This document shows, in pieces, positions 8,740-18,816 of a stretch of DNA of 64,000 nucleotides. The position numbers were made by a program, and so were the translations under genes. The stretch is taken from assembly GCA_025360645.1 (NCBI GenBank), contig JANYBT010000108.1:1-64000 (forward strand). Reading direction: 5' to 3'. Origin of the DNA: Acidobacteriaceae bacterium. Its GTDB lineage: Bacteria; Acidobacteriota; Terriglobia; Terriglobales; Acidobacteriaceae. The first letter of the stretch is position 1. The number at the start of each line of letters is the position of its first letter. Under the pieces are notes generated by a model. It saw nothing but the letters and a program-made list of their open reading frames with translations. It was not told the origin of the DNA and ran no database searches.

Positions 8740-8914
8740 GGACTGGGTTTGGCTTGTTTTCAGCGGCTTGGCGGAGCCGTCTGAGGAATTCCCAAACCCA
8801 AGGCGCCCACCGTACCGCTCGGAACTTTCCCTTCGGCGGCCACGTATCGTCGAGTGGCGGAGGTTTCGAGGGCCGCACATGGCGCAATGGCGCCACACAA
8901 GCGAGGGCGACAGT

Positions 8915-9265
8915 ATGGGCGAGATGACGGGGCTGGTGGCAGTAGTGATGTTGTTTGGAATCCCGATGGCGGGGATGTACACCTACTACCGGGTGCGCAA
9001 GTTGCGCAGCGAAGAGCGCCAAGCTGCGATTCAACGCGGAGTGAGCGTTCCGATGGAGCCGGAGCTCTCGCAAGTGGCGAGTTCGCGACGCTCGGGCATT
9101 TTGCTCAGCGCGGGTGCGCTGGGATACATGGTTGTATTTGCGATGATTGCGCGAGTGGAGCCGGATGCCCGAACCGCGATGGCGTTTGGCGCAATTCCGC
9201 TGGCGCTGGGGCTTGGGTTCTTCCTCGACTCAGCGTTGGTACGCCGCGACGTGCGCAGCCAGTAG
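8915..9265 (+). CDS. Small inner-membrane protein, three predicted helices
   Basis: ATG 8915 gives a 116-residue protein; the frame extends upstream, but the Arg/Pro-rich extension looks non-coding. Hydrophobic helices lie at about residues 3-25 (LVAVVMLFGIPMAGMYTYY), 60-80 and 88-110 (AMAFGAIPLALGLGFFLDS), with a basic cytoplasmic loop after the first (RKLRSEERQAAIQRG). The arrangement resembles short DUF6249-type membrane proteins, but assignment is tentative. It is divergent from the XRE-flotillin-PspA operon and shares its upstream region. Confidence 0.6.
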   Translation: MGEMTGLVAVVMLFGIPMAGMYTYYRVRKLRSEERQAAIQRGVSVPMEPELSQVASSRRSGILLSAGALGYMVVFAMIARVEPDARTAMAFGAIPLALGLGFFLDSALVRRDVRSQ

Positions 9266-9415
9266 CAAAGGTCGGTTGCGCTTCGGGGTCGAGCGCTTTG
9301 GGTAGGTCCGGTTGCTCAACACTTCATAGTGGCGAACATGCGGTTCCAGTTCCAGCAGGAACCGCACGTCCTCCGGGACAGTCCACCGCGCGCCGTAGTC
9401 GGCGGCGGCCTCCAC
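9230..9415 (-). CDS. Hypothetical 61-residue protein (doubtful)
   Basis: A short leftward frame starting at GTG 9415, 17 bases after the acyl-CoA mutase stop, with GGAG nearby. The sequence (VPEDVRFLLELEPHVRHYEV, then a basic tail) has natural-looking composition, but no family was recognised. It overlaps the 3' end of the convergent membrane-protein gene by 36 bp. It may be a real mutase-operon gene or a chance frame. Confidence 0.25.
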   Translation of the reverse strand: MEAAADYGARWTVPEDVRFLLELEPHVRHYEVLSNRTYPKRSTPKRNRPLLLAAHVAAYQR

Positions 9416-9431
9416 GAACGCTCCGACGACG

Positions 9432-11243
9432 CTAGGTGATGCTGACTTCGGTGTAGGTGCCGAACACTTGCCGCAGGGCTTCGCAGATTTCGCCTACGGT
9501 AGCGTAGGCGCGGACGGCGTCGACGATGTAGGGCATGGTGTTGGCCGGAGAGATTTTGCCGCCCGTACCGGCGGTTGGCTCCTGAGCGGCGGCGCGCTTC
9601 AGGGCTTCGAGGCAGCGCTGCACCTCCTGATTGGAGCGTCGAGTGCGCAAGGTCTTGAGTTTTGCCGTCTGCGAGACCGCCACGCTCTCGTCAATGTAGA
9701 GGATATGCGGAGACTCCTCTTCGATGACGAATTCGTTAACCCCAACGATGACTTTCTCTTTGGCTTCCGCCGCGCGTTGGAACTGGTAAGACGCTTCAGC
9801 GATTTCCTTCTGGGGATAGCCGCGCTCGATGGCCTTGACCATTCCGCCCATCGCATCCAGCTTGCTGAAATAGTCGAACGCGCCCTTCTCCATGTCGAGA
9901 GTGGAACGCTCCACAAAGTAGGAGCCTCCCAGCGGATCCACGGTTTGCGCGACGCCTGATTCGTAGGCGATGATCTGCTGCGTCCGCAGCGCAATGCGCG
10001 CCGCCTCTTCGGTGGGCAGGGCGAGGGCCTCGTCGTAAGAATCGGTGTGCAGCGATTGAGTTCCCCCCAGCACGGCCGCCAGCGCCTGAATGGCTACGCG
10101 GGCGATGTTGTTCATGGGTTGCTGCGCGGGCAGCGAAACGCCGGCGGTCTGGGTGTGAAAGCGCAGCAGCCAGGTCCGCTGGTTCTTGGCGTTGAAGCGG
10201 TCCGTCATCAAGCGGTACCAGATCTTGCGGGCGGCGCGATACTTGGCGATCTCTTCAAAAAAGTCGTTGTGGGCATTGAAGAAAAAGCTGAGGCGAGGTC
10301 CGAACTCGTCCACATCCAGGCCGCGGCGGCGAGCCCATTCCACGTACTCCACGCCATCGTAAATGGTGAAGGCGAGTTCCTGCAGCGCGGTCGAGCCGGC
10401 CTCGCGGATGTGGTATCCGCTGATGGAGATGGTGTTGAACTTGGGCGTGTACAGCGAGCCGAACTCGAAAGTGTCAATCACCAGGCGCATGGATGGCGCG
10501 GGCGGGTAAATATATTCCTTTTGCGCGATGTATTCCTTCAGAATGTCGTTCTGGATGGTGCCGGAGATTTTTTTCCAGTCCGCCCCTTGTTTTTCGGCGA
10601 CAACGAGGTACATGGCCCACAACACCGACGCCGGCGAGTTGATGGTCATGGAGACTGTGGTCTTCTCCAGGTCAATGCCACCGAACAGAATTTCCATATC
10701 CTCAAGCGAGTCAATGGCGACGCCGCACTTGCCAACCTCGCCTTCACTGGCGGGGTGGTCGGAATCGTAGCCCATCAGCGTGGGCAGATCGAAGGCCACG
10801 GAGAGTCCGCTTCCGCCGTGTTCGAGCAGATACTTATAGCGCTGATTGGTTTCCTCCGGTGAGGCAAAGCCGGAGAACTGCCGCATGGTGTAGAGCTTGC
10901 CGCGATATCCGGTGGCATGAATGCCGCGGGTGAACGGCGCCTGCCCGGGATAGCCCAGGTACGAATCGTAGTTGAAGTCTTCCGGCAGGTCTGCCTGGGT
11001 GTACAGGCGGCGAATGGGCACATCAGAAATGGTGGAAAAACGAGCATTGCCGTGATCGTCGAGATTGGCGCCGGTGGACGCACCGATGGGCTTTTCTGGG
11101 GACTTCGCAAGAGTGGGAGCGAGGGTGTTCTCGGCCCACGCGGCTTCGCTTTCCGACGGATGGCGATCCGTAAAAACGTCGGTGATGGGACTTTCGGCAA
11201 CCGTGTTCACGACAGACGAATTCTTCAACTTGTTTTCCGGCAT
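9432..11243 (-). CDS. B12-dependent acyl-CoA mutase large subunit, isobutyryl-CoA mutase-like
   Basis: 603 residues: an N-terminal extension of about 75, then the TIM-barrel mutase domain, for example [51 protein letters not shown] and [14 protein letters not shown]. It ends without a cobalamin-binding DxHxxG domain, so a separate small subunit is required; none is in the window. Family knowledge: methylmalonyl-CoA mutase uses Tyr89/Arg207, isobutyryl-CoA mutase Phe80/Gln198. Here the aligned residues are F123 (TMRQF) and Q241 ([11 protein letters not shown]), with the same 118-residue spacing, pointing to isobutyryl/n-butyryl-CoA rather than methylmalonyl-CoA. ATG 11243 was chosen for its upstream GGTGAG. 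Confidence 0.88.
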   Translation of the reverse strand: MPENKLKNSSVVNTVAESPITDVFTDRHPSESEAAWAENTLAPTLAKSPEKPIGASTGANLDDHGNARFSTISDVPIRRLYTQADLPEDFNYDSYLGYPGQAPFTRGIHATGYRGKLYTMRQFSGFASPEETNQRYKYLLEHGGSGLSVAFDLPTLMGYDSDHPASEGEVGKCGVAIDSLEDMEILFGGIDLEKTTVSMTINSPASVLWAMYLVVAEKQGADWKKISGTIQNDILKEYIAQKEYIYPPAPSMRLVIDTFEFGSLYTPKFNTISISGYHIREAGSTALQELAFTIYDGVEYVEWARRRGLDVDEFGPRLSFFFNAHNDFFEEIAKYRAARKIWYRLMTDRFNAKNQRTWLLRFHTQTAGVSLPAQQPMNNIARVAIQALAAVLGGTQSLHTDSYDEALALPTEEAARIALRTQQIIAYESGVAQTVDPLGGSYFVERSTLDMEKGAFDYFSKLDAMGGMVKAIERGYPQKEIAEASYQFQRAAEAKEKVIVGVNEFVIEEESPHILYIDESVAVSQTAKLKTLRTRRSNQEVQRCLEALKRAAAQEPTAGTGGKISPANTMPYIVDAVRAYATVGEICEALRQVFGTYTEVSIT

Positions 11244-11530
11244 GCTCACCCCTGAGGCAACCCTAGATAATATGAGAGCGCGGGCTTGAGAGCAAGGAAC
11301 GGGTGGCGGGAAGGGCAAGAACGCAATCGTGACGCCGCTGAGTTGCGCCTCGCCCTTTGTAAGAGGTGAGAATGTGGGTTCTAAACTTCACTGATCTACA
11401 CAGCAAGTGGTGGGCCAATACCACGAGAGAGCTAAACACTTTGGGCTCAGCGCGGACAGAACCCTGCTGCGGCCAACCCCGTGCACAGCGGATAGCGAAC
11501 TATCGCTTCGGATAGTTGGCGGTCGAGTTT

Positions 11531-12229
11531 CTAGGCGCTCATCTGCGCCAGAATGGCGCGGGCTTCAGCGGCGGGATCGGCCGCCTCGGTGATAGGGCGA
11601 CCGACGACGATATGGGTGGCGCCGGCGGCGATGGCCTCGGCGGGGGTCACGACGCGAATCTGGTCGCCCGCTTCCCTGCCGGCTGGACGCACGCCGGGGG
11701 TCACGATTAGCAACCCTGGACCCAACTCGTGGCGAATCGCGCGGGCTTCGCGGGCCGACGCGACGACACCGTGGCAACCGCTGGCTGCGGCGAGGGCCGA
11801 CAGGCGCAGCACCTGGTCCACAACTTCGCCCCGCACTCCCATTTTGGCGAGGTCGGATTCGTCGAGACTGGTAAGAACGGTGACCGCGAGGATGGCGAGA
11901 TCGGGATGGTTGCGCGCCGCATCAACCGCCGCCCGCAGCATCTTTCCGCCGCCGGAACCGTGCACCGTCAGCATGGTGACGCCGAGCAGCGCGGCTTCGC
12001 GCACGGCGGCGGCCACGGTGTTGGGAATGTCGTGATACTTGAGGTCGAGGAACACTTTACGCCCTGAGGTGACCAAGTCATGCACGATGCCGGGGCCTTC
12101 GGCGGTATAAAGCTGAAGGCCGACCTTGTAGAGCAGGGCGGAGTCTCCGACGGCGGTGACAATACGCTGCGCCGCAGCGGCGGAAGAAACGTCAAGGGCA
12201 ACGATGAGACTATGGCGCGGGTCAGACAT
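11531..12229 (-). CDS. pyrF: Orotidine-5'-phosphate decarboxylase
   Basis: Decarboxylates OMP to UMP, the last step of pyrimidine synthesis. 232 residues, normal for the bacterial PyrF type. It starts SLIVALDV, carries the catalytic D62-x-K64-x2-D67 in DLKYHDIPNT, and has the phosphate-binding VTPGVRP and THIVVGRPIT motifs. Start ATG 12229 fits the family N-terminus, although the ribosome site is weak; an in-frame ATG six codons upstream is possible. It stands alone, 249 bp from the divergent permease gene. The 287 bp between it and the mutase gene show nothing recognisable. Confidence 0.95.
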   Translation of the reverse strand: MSDPRHSLIVALDVSSAAAAQRIVTAVGDSALLYKVGLQLYTAEGPGIVHDLVTSGRKVFLDLKYHDIPNTVAAAVREAALLGVTMLTVHGSGGGKMLRAAVDAARNHPDLAILAVTVLTSLDESDLAKMGVRGEVVDQVLRLSALAAASGCHGVVASAREARAIRHELGPGLLIVTPGVRPAGREAGDQIRVVTPAEAIAAGATHIVVGRPITEAADPAAEARAILAQMSA

Positions 12230-12478
12230 GCGCTTCAAGAATAGCATCGTGTGGAAAGACCGGCGCGCAGAGGACGCCAGGGCCATCGCTCCGACTGGGA
12301 TCTCTCAAACCCTGCTTCCAACGTTGCAGCCATCCCGACGGTCGCCATCCTTCAGTGCCGTATCATGGCCGTAATTCCTAGCTGTAATTCCCAATTCTGC
12401 AATCCCAATGAACAAACGTTTTAATACCCCGGATTGGCATTGACACGGCAGGGCGCAACGTAAGACAATCCAGCGCGA

Positions 12479-13861
12479 ATGTCGAGCCCAACCACGACTC
12501 CGTCTTCGGCACCGAAACTCCGCCGGTCGCTTACGCTTTGGGACTTAATTCTGTATGGGGTGATCGTGATTCAGCCCACCGCGCCAATGTCGGTGTACGG
12601 AGTGCTCAGCCAGCGGGGACGCGGGCATGTGGTCACCACCATTCTGATCGCGATGGTAGCGATGCTGTTCACGGCCATCAGCTATGGGCGCATGGCGCGC
12701 GCCTATCCCAGCGCCGGGTCGGCATTCACCTACGTGGGGCAGGAGATTAATCCAGCGCTTGGCTACGTGACAGGCTGGAGCATGGTGATGGATTACATGC
12801 TCAATCCGATGATTTGCGTGATTTGGATCAGCCAGCAGGCGCATGACTTCGCGCCGGGGATTCCGTACTGGGGGTGGGCCACCTTTTTCGCCCTCGTATT
12901 TACGTTGCTGAATCTTCAGGGAGTGAAGACCTCAGCGAGGGTGAATTCGGGGTTGGCCGCGGGGATGGGAGTGGTGATCGCGATTTTCTTCGTCGCAGCG
13001 GCGCGCTATGTGTTTGGCCACCCTCACGACAGCGCGGGATTCTTCACTCACCCGTTTTACGATCCGCAGACCTGGAATTCAAAGGCGGTACTGGGAGGGA
13101 CCTCGGTAGCGGTGCTGACCTACATCGGCTTCGACGGAATATCCACGCTTTCAGAAGAGGCGGAAAACCCGCGACGCAATATCCTGCTGGCCACGGTGCT
13201 GACGTGCGTGGTCATTGGACTCTTGTCGGCGCTGGAAGTGTACGCAGCGCAACTGATCTGGCCGGTTTCGCGGGCATTCCCGAACGTGGATACGGCATTC
13301 GTGCATGTCGCCAAGCAGGCTTGGGCACCGCTGTTTGCAATAGTCGGATTCACCCTGGTGGTAGCGAATTTCGGGTCGGGTATGGGAGCCCAGTTGGGTG
13401 CAGCACGATTGCTGTTTGGGATGGGACGGAGCAATGCACTGCCGAAGTCGTTCTTCGGCGTAGTGGATGCGAAACGACACGTGCCACGCAATGGGGTGAT
13501 ATTTGTGGGCGCACTGGCGTTGGCGGGAGCCTTTTTGCTACCGTGGGCCGCCGGGGGAGAAGGCACGGGATTTGAACTGGGCGCGAATTTGCTGAATTTC
13601 GGAGCGCTGATTGCATTCATGGGAGTGAATGCGGCGGCATTCATGCGCTATTTCGTCCGCGCTCAGGAAAAGAAGCTGATGAATTTCTTCCCGCCGGTGC
13701 TCGGGTTTGTGATTTGCGCGGTCCTGTGGTGGAACTTGAGCTCGAAGTCGCGAGTGTTCGGAGCGCTGTGGATGGCGATTGGCATTGCGTTTGGCGCCTG
13801 GAAAACACGGGGATTCCGGGGCGAGTTGGTGAATTTTGACTTGCCTGCGGAAGAGGAATAA
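12479..13861 (+). CDS. APC-superfamily amino acid permease
   Basis: 460 residues with about 12 hydrophobic segments. It shows the APC pattern: a first helix (LWDLILYGVIVIQPTAPMSVYG), YPSAGSAFTYVGQEINPALGY in helix 3, and TYIGFDGISTLSEEAENPRRN after helix 6. It would import an amino acid or polyamine by H+ or Na+ symport; substrate cannot be inferred. The upstream 249 bp hold one TTGACA at 12440 without a good -10 partner. Convergent with the GH2 gene. Confidence 0.88.
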   Translation: MSSPTTTPSSAPKLRRSLTLWDLILYGVIVIQPTAPMSVYGVLSQRGRGHVVTTILIAMVAMLFTAISYGRMARAYPSAGSAFTYVGQEINPALGYVTGWSMVMDYMLNPMICVIWISQQAHDFAPGIPYWGWATFFALVFTLLNLQGVKTSARVNSGLAAGMGVVIAIFFVAAARYVFGHPHDSAGFFTHPFYDPQTWNSKAVLGGTSVAVLTYIGFDGISTLSEEAENPRRNILLATVLTCVVIGLLSALEVYAAQLIWPVSRAFPNVDTAFVHVAKQAWAPLFAIVGFTLVVANFGSGMGAQLGAARLLFGMGRSNALPKSFFGVVDAKRHVPRNGVIFVGALALAGAFLLPWAAGGEGTGFELGANLLNFGALIAFMGVNAAAFMRYFVRAQEKKLMNFFPPVLGFVICAVLWWNLSSKSRVFGALWMAIGIAFGAWKTRGFRGELVNFDLPAEEE

Positions 13862-13889
13862 ACCGTCGTCTCCCACGCCGTGGTGCGGC

Positions 13890-16556
13890 TTAGTCCACGT
13901 TCCATCCCTTGACTTCAACCGCTGGCTCTGCGGCTCCCAGAGCACTGGTGCGGTACGTGGCCGTGATTTCGCGTTTCTCCCCAGGCAGGAGCGACAGGTA
14001 ATTGTCCTCCCAGATCACAGGCAGGATTTCGTCTCCCTCCGCTCCTTTGTTGACTTTCAGCCGGATGAAAAATGCCAGACTCGGGCTGGGATTTTCCAAC
14101 ATAACGCGGGTGATGGAATCGTCCGCATGGCGCTCGGTCTGGCTACGGACGTGCAGTTTGACTTTGGGCAGGTTGGCCAGCGCGGTATAGTTGGCGAAAG
14201 ACCGGGTCGGGGTTTTCCACCAATTGGATTTGGCCCAGTCCAGAGTTTCCGGCGCAGTGGACAGCCAATAGAAATTCGATCCCACCAGTTTTCCCTCGCT
14301 ATTGGTCAAGCGTAGCGAGAGGAAGTAGGTGGGAGTGAGCTCGGGGATGGAAGGTAATTCAAACACCTTGCGCGTGCTGTCTGCAGGGGCGTCGATAGCG
14401 ACCTGCTTGCTGAACTTCTGGTTCATTTGGAGGTCAAAAATCTGCGCGGACAATGTGAGGCCATTGGCGTCGGCGTACTGGCTGCTGACCACCCACACCG
14501 CGTGGTCATCGTAGCCATAGACAGGATGCAGCGATTGATTGGCAGTCTTAGCGCCGAAGTAGCCGCCTCCGGGCAGCAGGTAATAGTCGTACAGGTGCCA
14601 GATCACCGAAGGCCAGGCGTTGTTAAGCATCCACTGGATGACCCCGGTGGAGACATACTTGTTGCGCGAGTAGGCCTCAAACATGGCGCGCACACCTTCG
14701 TAGGTCATCAGTTGCGACTTGAGTGCGTAGTCGTCGAGACTGTCCGCTTTGCCGTAACGCTTGTCCAAAGCCTCGGTGAAGACCTTGAGGTTCTTGAATT
14801 CTCCTCCGCCGGCATGGAAACCCCAGTATTCATCGATAGGCCAGAGGTGGTCGGCAGGGAGCATCTTGCGCAGACTCTCAACCGGTGGGACCGCGGGACC
14901 CATGCTGGTTTCGGTATTAAAGCCATAGGCTCCGCCGCAACCACCGGGATTGCAGACGGCCTCGGGCTTGCCGCGAGTACCGTCCAACTGCCAGTAGCCC
15001 GGCGCGACGTATTCGTAAGGGCCAGTCATTTTCACGCCACTGTCGCCGGATTTTGAAGTAGGCTTGCCGGTGGCCGACGACACGATCGGGTTCGGCCAAA
15101 GCAGCTTCTGCTCGACTTTGAGATACACGGCTTCGACGTCGGCTGGCGGTGGGTTGTCGCTGCCGTTGAGCCACATCAGCAAGCTGGGATGGCTGCGCAG
15201 GCGATAGATCTGGTCCTGCAGCGAGGCCTCCGCGATTTGATAGTCGGCAGGCTTCCATTTCGACCAATGCTCCCAGTGGTCGCAGCAGCACCAGCCCGCC
15301 ATGACCAGGATGCCCTGTTCGTCGGCGAGGCGAAAGAACTCTTCGGATTCGAGCTTGCCTTCCAGACGAATGGTATTGAGACCCAGGTCGCGCACGTACC
15401 GGAACTCATCGCGAAGCCGCGTTGGATCCTGGCGAAGCATCAGGTCGGGAGACCAGCCGCCACCGCGAATCAAAATTTTCTTATGATTGACCGAGAAGAC
15501 TCGACGCTGGTGGGAGTCGAGGTCCGACGCAATTTCGCGGATGCCAAAGCGGGTGTGCGTGGCATCAGAAAGCTGGCCGCTGGTGGCGAAGGACAGGTGC
15601 AGGTCGTATAGGTTGGGCGTTCCCATCTGCGCCGGCCACCACAAGCGAGGGTGGGAGAGATTCAACTGCGGGAATTGCGCGGGCTGAAGGGTAACGTCTT
15701 GGGCCTCGCCTGGAAGCAGATCGACATTGCGGGAGAATTTCACACCTTCGATGTCTCCGTTCAGCGTGCCATGGACTGGCTGGTCGAGTGCGTTCTTCAA
15801 CTGAACGGTCACGGTAAGTTGGGCGCGGTCACCGTCGGACGAGACCTGCGAGATAACGGTGGGATAGCGCAGAGCGACTGGACCGGTGGCGGAAACAGAA
15901 ACGTCACGCCAAAGCCCCATAGCGCGATCGGGAGGGGCGGGGTTCCAATCCACGAAAGTAATGGCCAGATCCGTGGGAGTGGGCGGCCACACCTGAACCG
16001 CGACAACGTTGACGGCTCCAGGCTTGGCGACGCCGGAGATGTTGAACGAGTAGGTTCGCCAGGCACCGGCAACTTCGCTCGAGTTGGCGATCTGCCGGCC
16101 GTTCACCCAGATGTTGGCGCGATAGTTGATGCCGGCGAAATTCAACCAGATAGTTCTGCCCGCGAACTCGGCGGGAACGGTGACCTCCTTGCGATACCAC
16201 CAGGGCACGGCATATGGGCTGCTGCGGTCCATGGAAACGTTGGAGAAGTTGGCGCCGATGGGATAGGTCATGCCCGGCAGTTGGCGCAGGTTCATGCCAA
16301 AGTACGGATCGGAAAAATCGCCGGCTTTCCATTGCGCTGCGACGACCGTGGTGGGAACACTGACGCGGTACCAGCCTACGGGAGCGAACCCGGCGGCAGA
16401 AATCACGTCGCCCTTGGCGGTGATTTTGGCCGAGCTTTGGAGGGTCCATCCCTCCGAGAGCGGCAGCGGATCCGGCAACTGACAGAAAGAGACCGAGGTG
16501 GACAACAGGAAGAAGCCGGTCAGAAGGCCATAGAAAGCTATGGTACGAATCGACAT
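13890..16556 (-). CDS. Secreted GH2 exo-beta-D-glucosaminidase-like enzyme
   Basis: 888 residues from ATG 16556 (GGAG upstream), with a signal peptide (AFYGLLTGFFLLSTSVSFCQ). GH2 architecture: a sugar-binding jelly-roll (INYRANIWVNGRQIA), an Ig-like domain, a TIM barrel (ILIRGGGWSPDLML, LGLNTIRLEGK) and C-terminal beta domains. In place of the usual Glu acid/base there is D467 in GSDNPP, and E549 in NTETSMG fits the nucleophile. This Asp/Glu pair is the signature of the exo-chitosanase subfamily (CsxA-type). It would remove glucosamine from chitosan oligomers. Another GH2 activity cannot be excluded by sequence alone. Confidence 0.82.
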   Translation of the reverse strand: MSIRTIAFYGLLTGFFLLSTSVSFCQLPDPLPLSEGWTLQSSAKITAKGDVISAAGFAPVGWYRVSVPTTVVAAQWKAGDFSDPYFGMNLRQLPGMTYPIGANFSNVSMDRSSPYAVPWWYRKEVTVPAEFAGRTIWLNFAGINYRANIWVNGRQIANSSEVAGAWRTYSFNISGVAKPGAVNVVAVQVWPPTPTDLAITFVDWNPAPPDRAMGLWRDVSVSATGPVALRYPTVISQVSSDGDRAQLTVTVQLKNALDQPVHGTLNGDIEGVKFSRNVDLLPGEAQDVTLQPAQFPQLNLSHPRLWWPAQMGTPNLYDLHLSFATSGQLSDATHTRFGIREIASDLDSHQRRVFSVNHKKILIRGGGWSPDLMLRQDPTRLRDEFRYVRDLGLNTIRLEGKLESEEFFRLADEQGILVMAGWCCCDHWEHWSKWKPADYQIAEASLQDQIYRLRSHPSLLMWLNGSDNPPPADVEAVYLKVEQKLLWPNPIVSSATGKPTSKSGDSGVKMTGPYEYVAPGYWQLDGTRGKPEAVCNPGGCGGAYGFNTETSMGPAVPPVESLRKMLPADHLWPIDEYWGFHAGGGEFKNLKVFTEALDKRYGKADSLDDYALKSQLMTYEGVRAMFEAYSRNKYVSTGVIQWMLNNAWPSVIWHLYDYYLLPGGGYFGAKTANQSLHPVYGYDDHAVWVVSSQYADANGLTLSAQIFDLQMNQKFSKQVAIDAPADSTRKVFELPSIPELTPTYFLSLRLTNSEGKLVGSNFYWLSTAPETLDWAKSNWWKTPTRSFANYTALANLPKVKLHVRSQTERHADDSITRVMLENPSPSLAFFIRLKVNKGAEGDEILPVIWEDNYLSLLPGEKREITATYRTSALGAAEPAVEVKGWNVD

Positions 16557-16744
16557 GGGAAAAATTCTCCGGGGACTGTCAGCCACAAACATTACCACAA
16601 CGAGCGCCAGCGAATCGTCGAAATCCCTGTATTGATTCGTTTCAATACAACCGGGCGGAGGGGAACGCGGCAGCGCGTGGGTGGGCGAGAGCCCTTCTAG
16701 TTTATAATCGGAAATTCCCTTTATTTCTTTGGAGTGTTGAAACG

Positions 16745-18730
16745 ATGATTCGATTTTTGCAGACCCCTGGCCCAGCCTTGAAGATCATTCTGGGCGGCAT
16801 CTTGCTTGTTATCTGTGCCTCTATGGTGATCACGCTGGTCCCCGGCGGGATTGGCAATGAGTTCCTTTCCGGTCAACCGGGAAAAGGCATCATCGCCAAA
16901 GTGGGCAGCGAGGAAGTGACCGCGACCGAAGTGCAACGAACGGCGCAAGCCATGATCCGGCGGCAGTTTCCCAAGGGTGGACCGGATGCCGCAATGTTGA
17001 TGCCCTACCTGGCTTCCCAGGCGGCCGAACAATTGATCACGCAAAAGGCCATGCTAGCGGAAGCCCAACGCATGGGGCTGCGCGTTTCCGACGCCGAGCT
17101 GCGCGACGAAATGCAGCATGGACAGTTAGGGTCGATCCTGTTTCCGGGAGGTAAGTTCATCGGACAGGAAGGCTACGACAGTTTCGCTCAGAGCAACAAC
17201 CTGACCATTCCTCAACTGGAACAACTGGAGTCGGAAATCATCCTGGAGCGGAAGCTGCGCAACCTGGTGACGGGAGCGGCCACGGTGAGTGACGCCGATG
17301 TGCGCAAGGGGTTCGACAAGGCGAACACCAAGGTGAAGTTTGAGTATGCGGTGCTGTCGCAGGAGGATATCCGCAAGAGCCTGCACCCGACGGAATCTGA
17401 ATTGAAGAGTTTTTACGAGCAGAAGCGACCGACCTACACTAATTCGATTCCGGAAAGACGAAAAATCAAGTTTGTGAGCGTGGATATTGCCAAGCTCGCG
17501 GCTGAAGTCCAGGTCACGCCGCAGGAATTGCAATCGTATTACACCCAGCATCGCGACGAGTACCAGATGCCGGAGCAGGTGAAAGTAAGCCACATTCTGA
17601 TCAAGACTCCGCTGCCAGGCGCAGACGGGAAAGTGGATGAGAAAGGCGTAGAAGAAGCCCGCAAGAAAGCGGAAGACGTGTTGAAACAAATCAAAGCGGG
17701 CGGCGATTTTGCCAAGTTGGCAGAGAAATACTCGGATGATCCGGGAAGTGCGAAACAAGGCGGCGCGCTGGGCTGGATTGGACGAGGCCGCACCGTACCG
17801 GAATTCGAGAAAGCCGCTTTCTCTCTGGGCAATGGACAGATCAGCGATCTGGTGAAGAGCAGCTACGGGTTCCACATCATCAAGGGTGGAGAGAAGCAAC
17901 AGGCCCACCTCAGGACGCTGGAGGAAGTGAGGCCGCAGGTCGAGCCGGTACTGAAACAGCAGAAGGCCGCAGGCATGGCCGAGGCTGCCGCCAATGGGGT
18001 GCTCAACCAGGCGAAGGCGCTCGGGTTGGAGAAAGCGGCGGAGGCTAAGAAGTTGCCGGTCGTGACTACGGACTTCTTCGCGCGCAACGAGAATCCTCGT
18101 CCGGGAGAGTTGTCGCCGCAATTCCTGGATGCCGTCTTCGCGGTGAAAGAGAAGTCGCCGCCGGAAGTGGCCGCAACGGCTCAGGGCTACGCAGTGTTTG
18201 AACTGGAGGGTATTAAGCCGCCAGGGACGCCGACTTTCGAGGAGATCCGCGCGAGAGTGGAAGAAGACTTTAAAGGCGAACGCACCGGAGCCCTGCTGCA
18301 ACAGAAAACCCAGGAACTCGCCGACCGGGCGAAAGCCGGACATGATTTGAAGAAAGCGGCGAAAGAAGCGGGCGCGCAAATGAAGACCAGCGAATTTGTC
18401 GCCCCCGATGGGCAGGTTCCGGATCTGGGTTCGATGTCGGGACAGGCAGCCGTGGCGTTCTCTCTGAAGCCAGGAGGAATCAGCGGACCGCTGATTTCGG
18501 GTCAGACCGGGGCCGTGTTACAGGTGCTGGAGAGGAAAGACCCCACCGAAGAAGAGTATGCCCAGAAGAAGGATCAATTCCGCGACCAGGAGTTGCAAGG
18601 GCGGCAGAATGAACTCTTTGGCTTGTTCGTCTCTAACTTGCGAGCGCAAATGGAGAAGTCGGGCAAGATCAAGGTCAACCAGCAAGAGTTGAAGATCCTG
18701 ACCCATCGCGGTCAGGAAGAAGGACAGTAA
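16745..18730 (+). CDS. PpiD/SurA-like membrane-anchored peptidyl-prolyl isomerase
   Basis: 661 residues. A single N-terminal membrane helix (LKIILGGILLVICASMVITL) anchors a periplasmic foldase. A SurA_N-like helical region follows (about 40-230). A parvulin PPIC domain spans about 265-390 (VKVSHILIKTPL, FAKLAEKYSDDPGSAKQGG, GRGRTVPEFEKAAF, SYGFHIIK), followed by a second, degenerate parvulin-like region. It would help fold secreted and outer-membrane proteins, fitting the many exported proteins nearby. GGAG lies ten bases before the ATG, and a perfect TATAAT sits at 16703-16708, although no good -35 is visible. Confidence 0.88.
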   Translation: MIRFLQTPGPALKIILGGILLVICASMVITLVPGGIGNEFLSGQPGKGIIAKVGSEEVTATEVQRTAQAMIRRQFPKGGPDAAMLMPYLASQAAEQLITQKAMLAEAQRMGLRVSDAELRDEMQHGQLGSILFPGGKFIGQEGYDSFAQSNNLTIPQLEQLESEIILERKLRNLVTGAATVSDADVRKGFDKANTKVKFEYAVLSQEDIRKSLHPTESELKSFYEQKRPTYTNSIPERRKIKFVSVDIAKLAAEVQVTPQELQSYYTQHRDEYQMPEQVKVSHILIKTPLPGADGKVDEKGVEEARKKAEDVLKQIKAGGDFAKLAEKYSDDPGSAKQGGALGWIGRGRTVPEFEKAAFSLGNGQISDLVKSSYGFHIIKGGEKQQAHLRTLEEVRPQVEPVLKQQKAAGMAEAAANGVLNQAKALGLEKAAEAKKLPVVTTDFFARNENPRPGELSPQFLDAVFAVKEKSPPEVAATAQGYAVFELEGIKPPGTPTFEEIRARVEEDFKGERTGALLQQKTQELADRAKAGHDLKKAAKEAGAQMKTSEFVAPDGQVPDLGSMSGQAAVAFSLKPGGISGPLISGQTGAVLQVLERKDPTEEEYAQKKDQFRDQELQGRQNELFGLFVSNLRAQMEKSGKIKVNQQELKILTHRGQEEGQ

Positions 18731-18740
18731 CTCTCTCTCC

Positions 18741-18775
18741 GCGGCGCTCGCCGGCACGTGTCGAACAAGCGCCGC
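18741..18775 (+). terminator. Hairpin after the PpiD-like gene
   Basis: GCGGCGCT (18741-18748) pairs with AGCGCCGC (18768-18775) around a 19-base loop. There is no T-run beyond TTC, so it may be a weak terminator or only an RNA processing or stability element between the foldase gene and malQ. Confidence 0.35.
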
Positions 18776-18816
18776 TTCATGGACCCTCTTCACAGGAACC
18801 GGAAGAAACCAAGCTC

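Noticed and set aside
10047-10862. Rightward frame opposite the acyl-CoA mutase
   Set aside because: Antisense of a highly conserved enzyme; no ribosome site and no recognisable motifs.
12440-12468. TTGACA as a -35 for the APC permease
   Set aside because: The bases at the proper spacing (TAAGAC at 15 bp, AGACAA at 17 bp) are poor -10 boxes, so no promoter is claimed.
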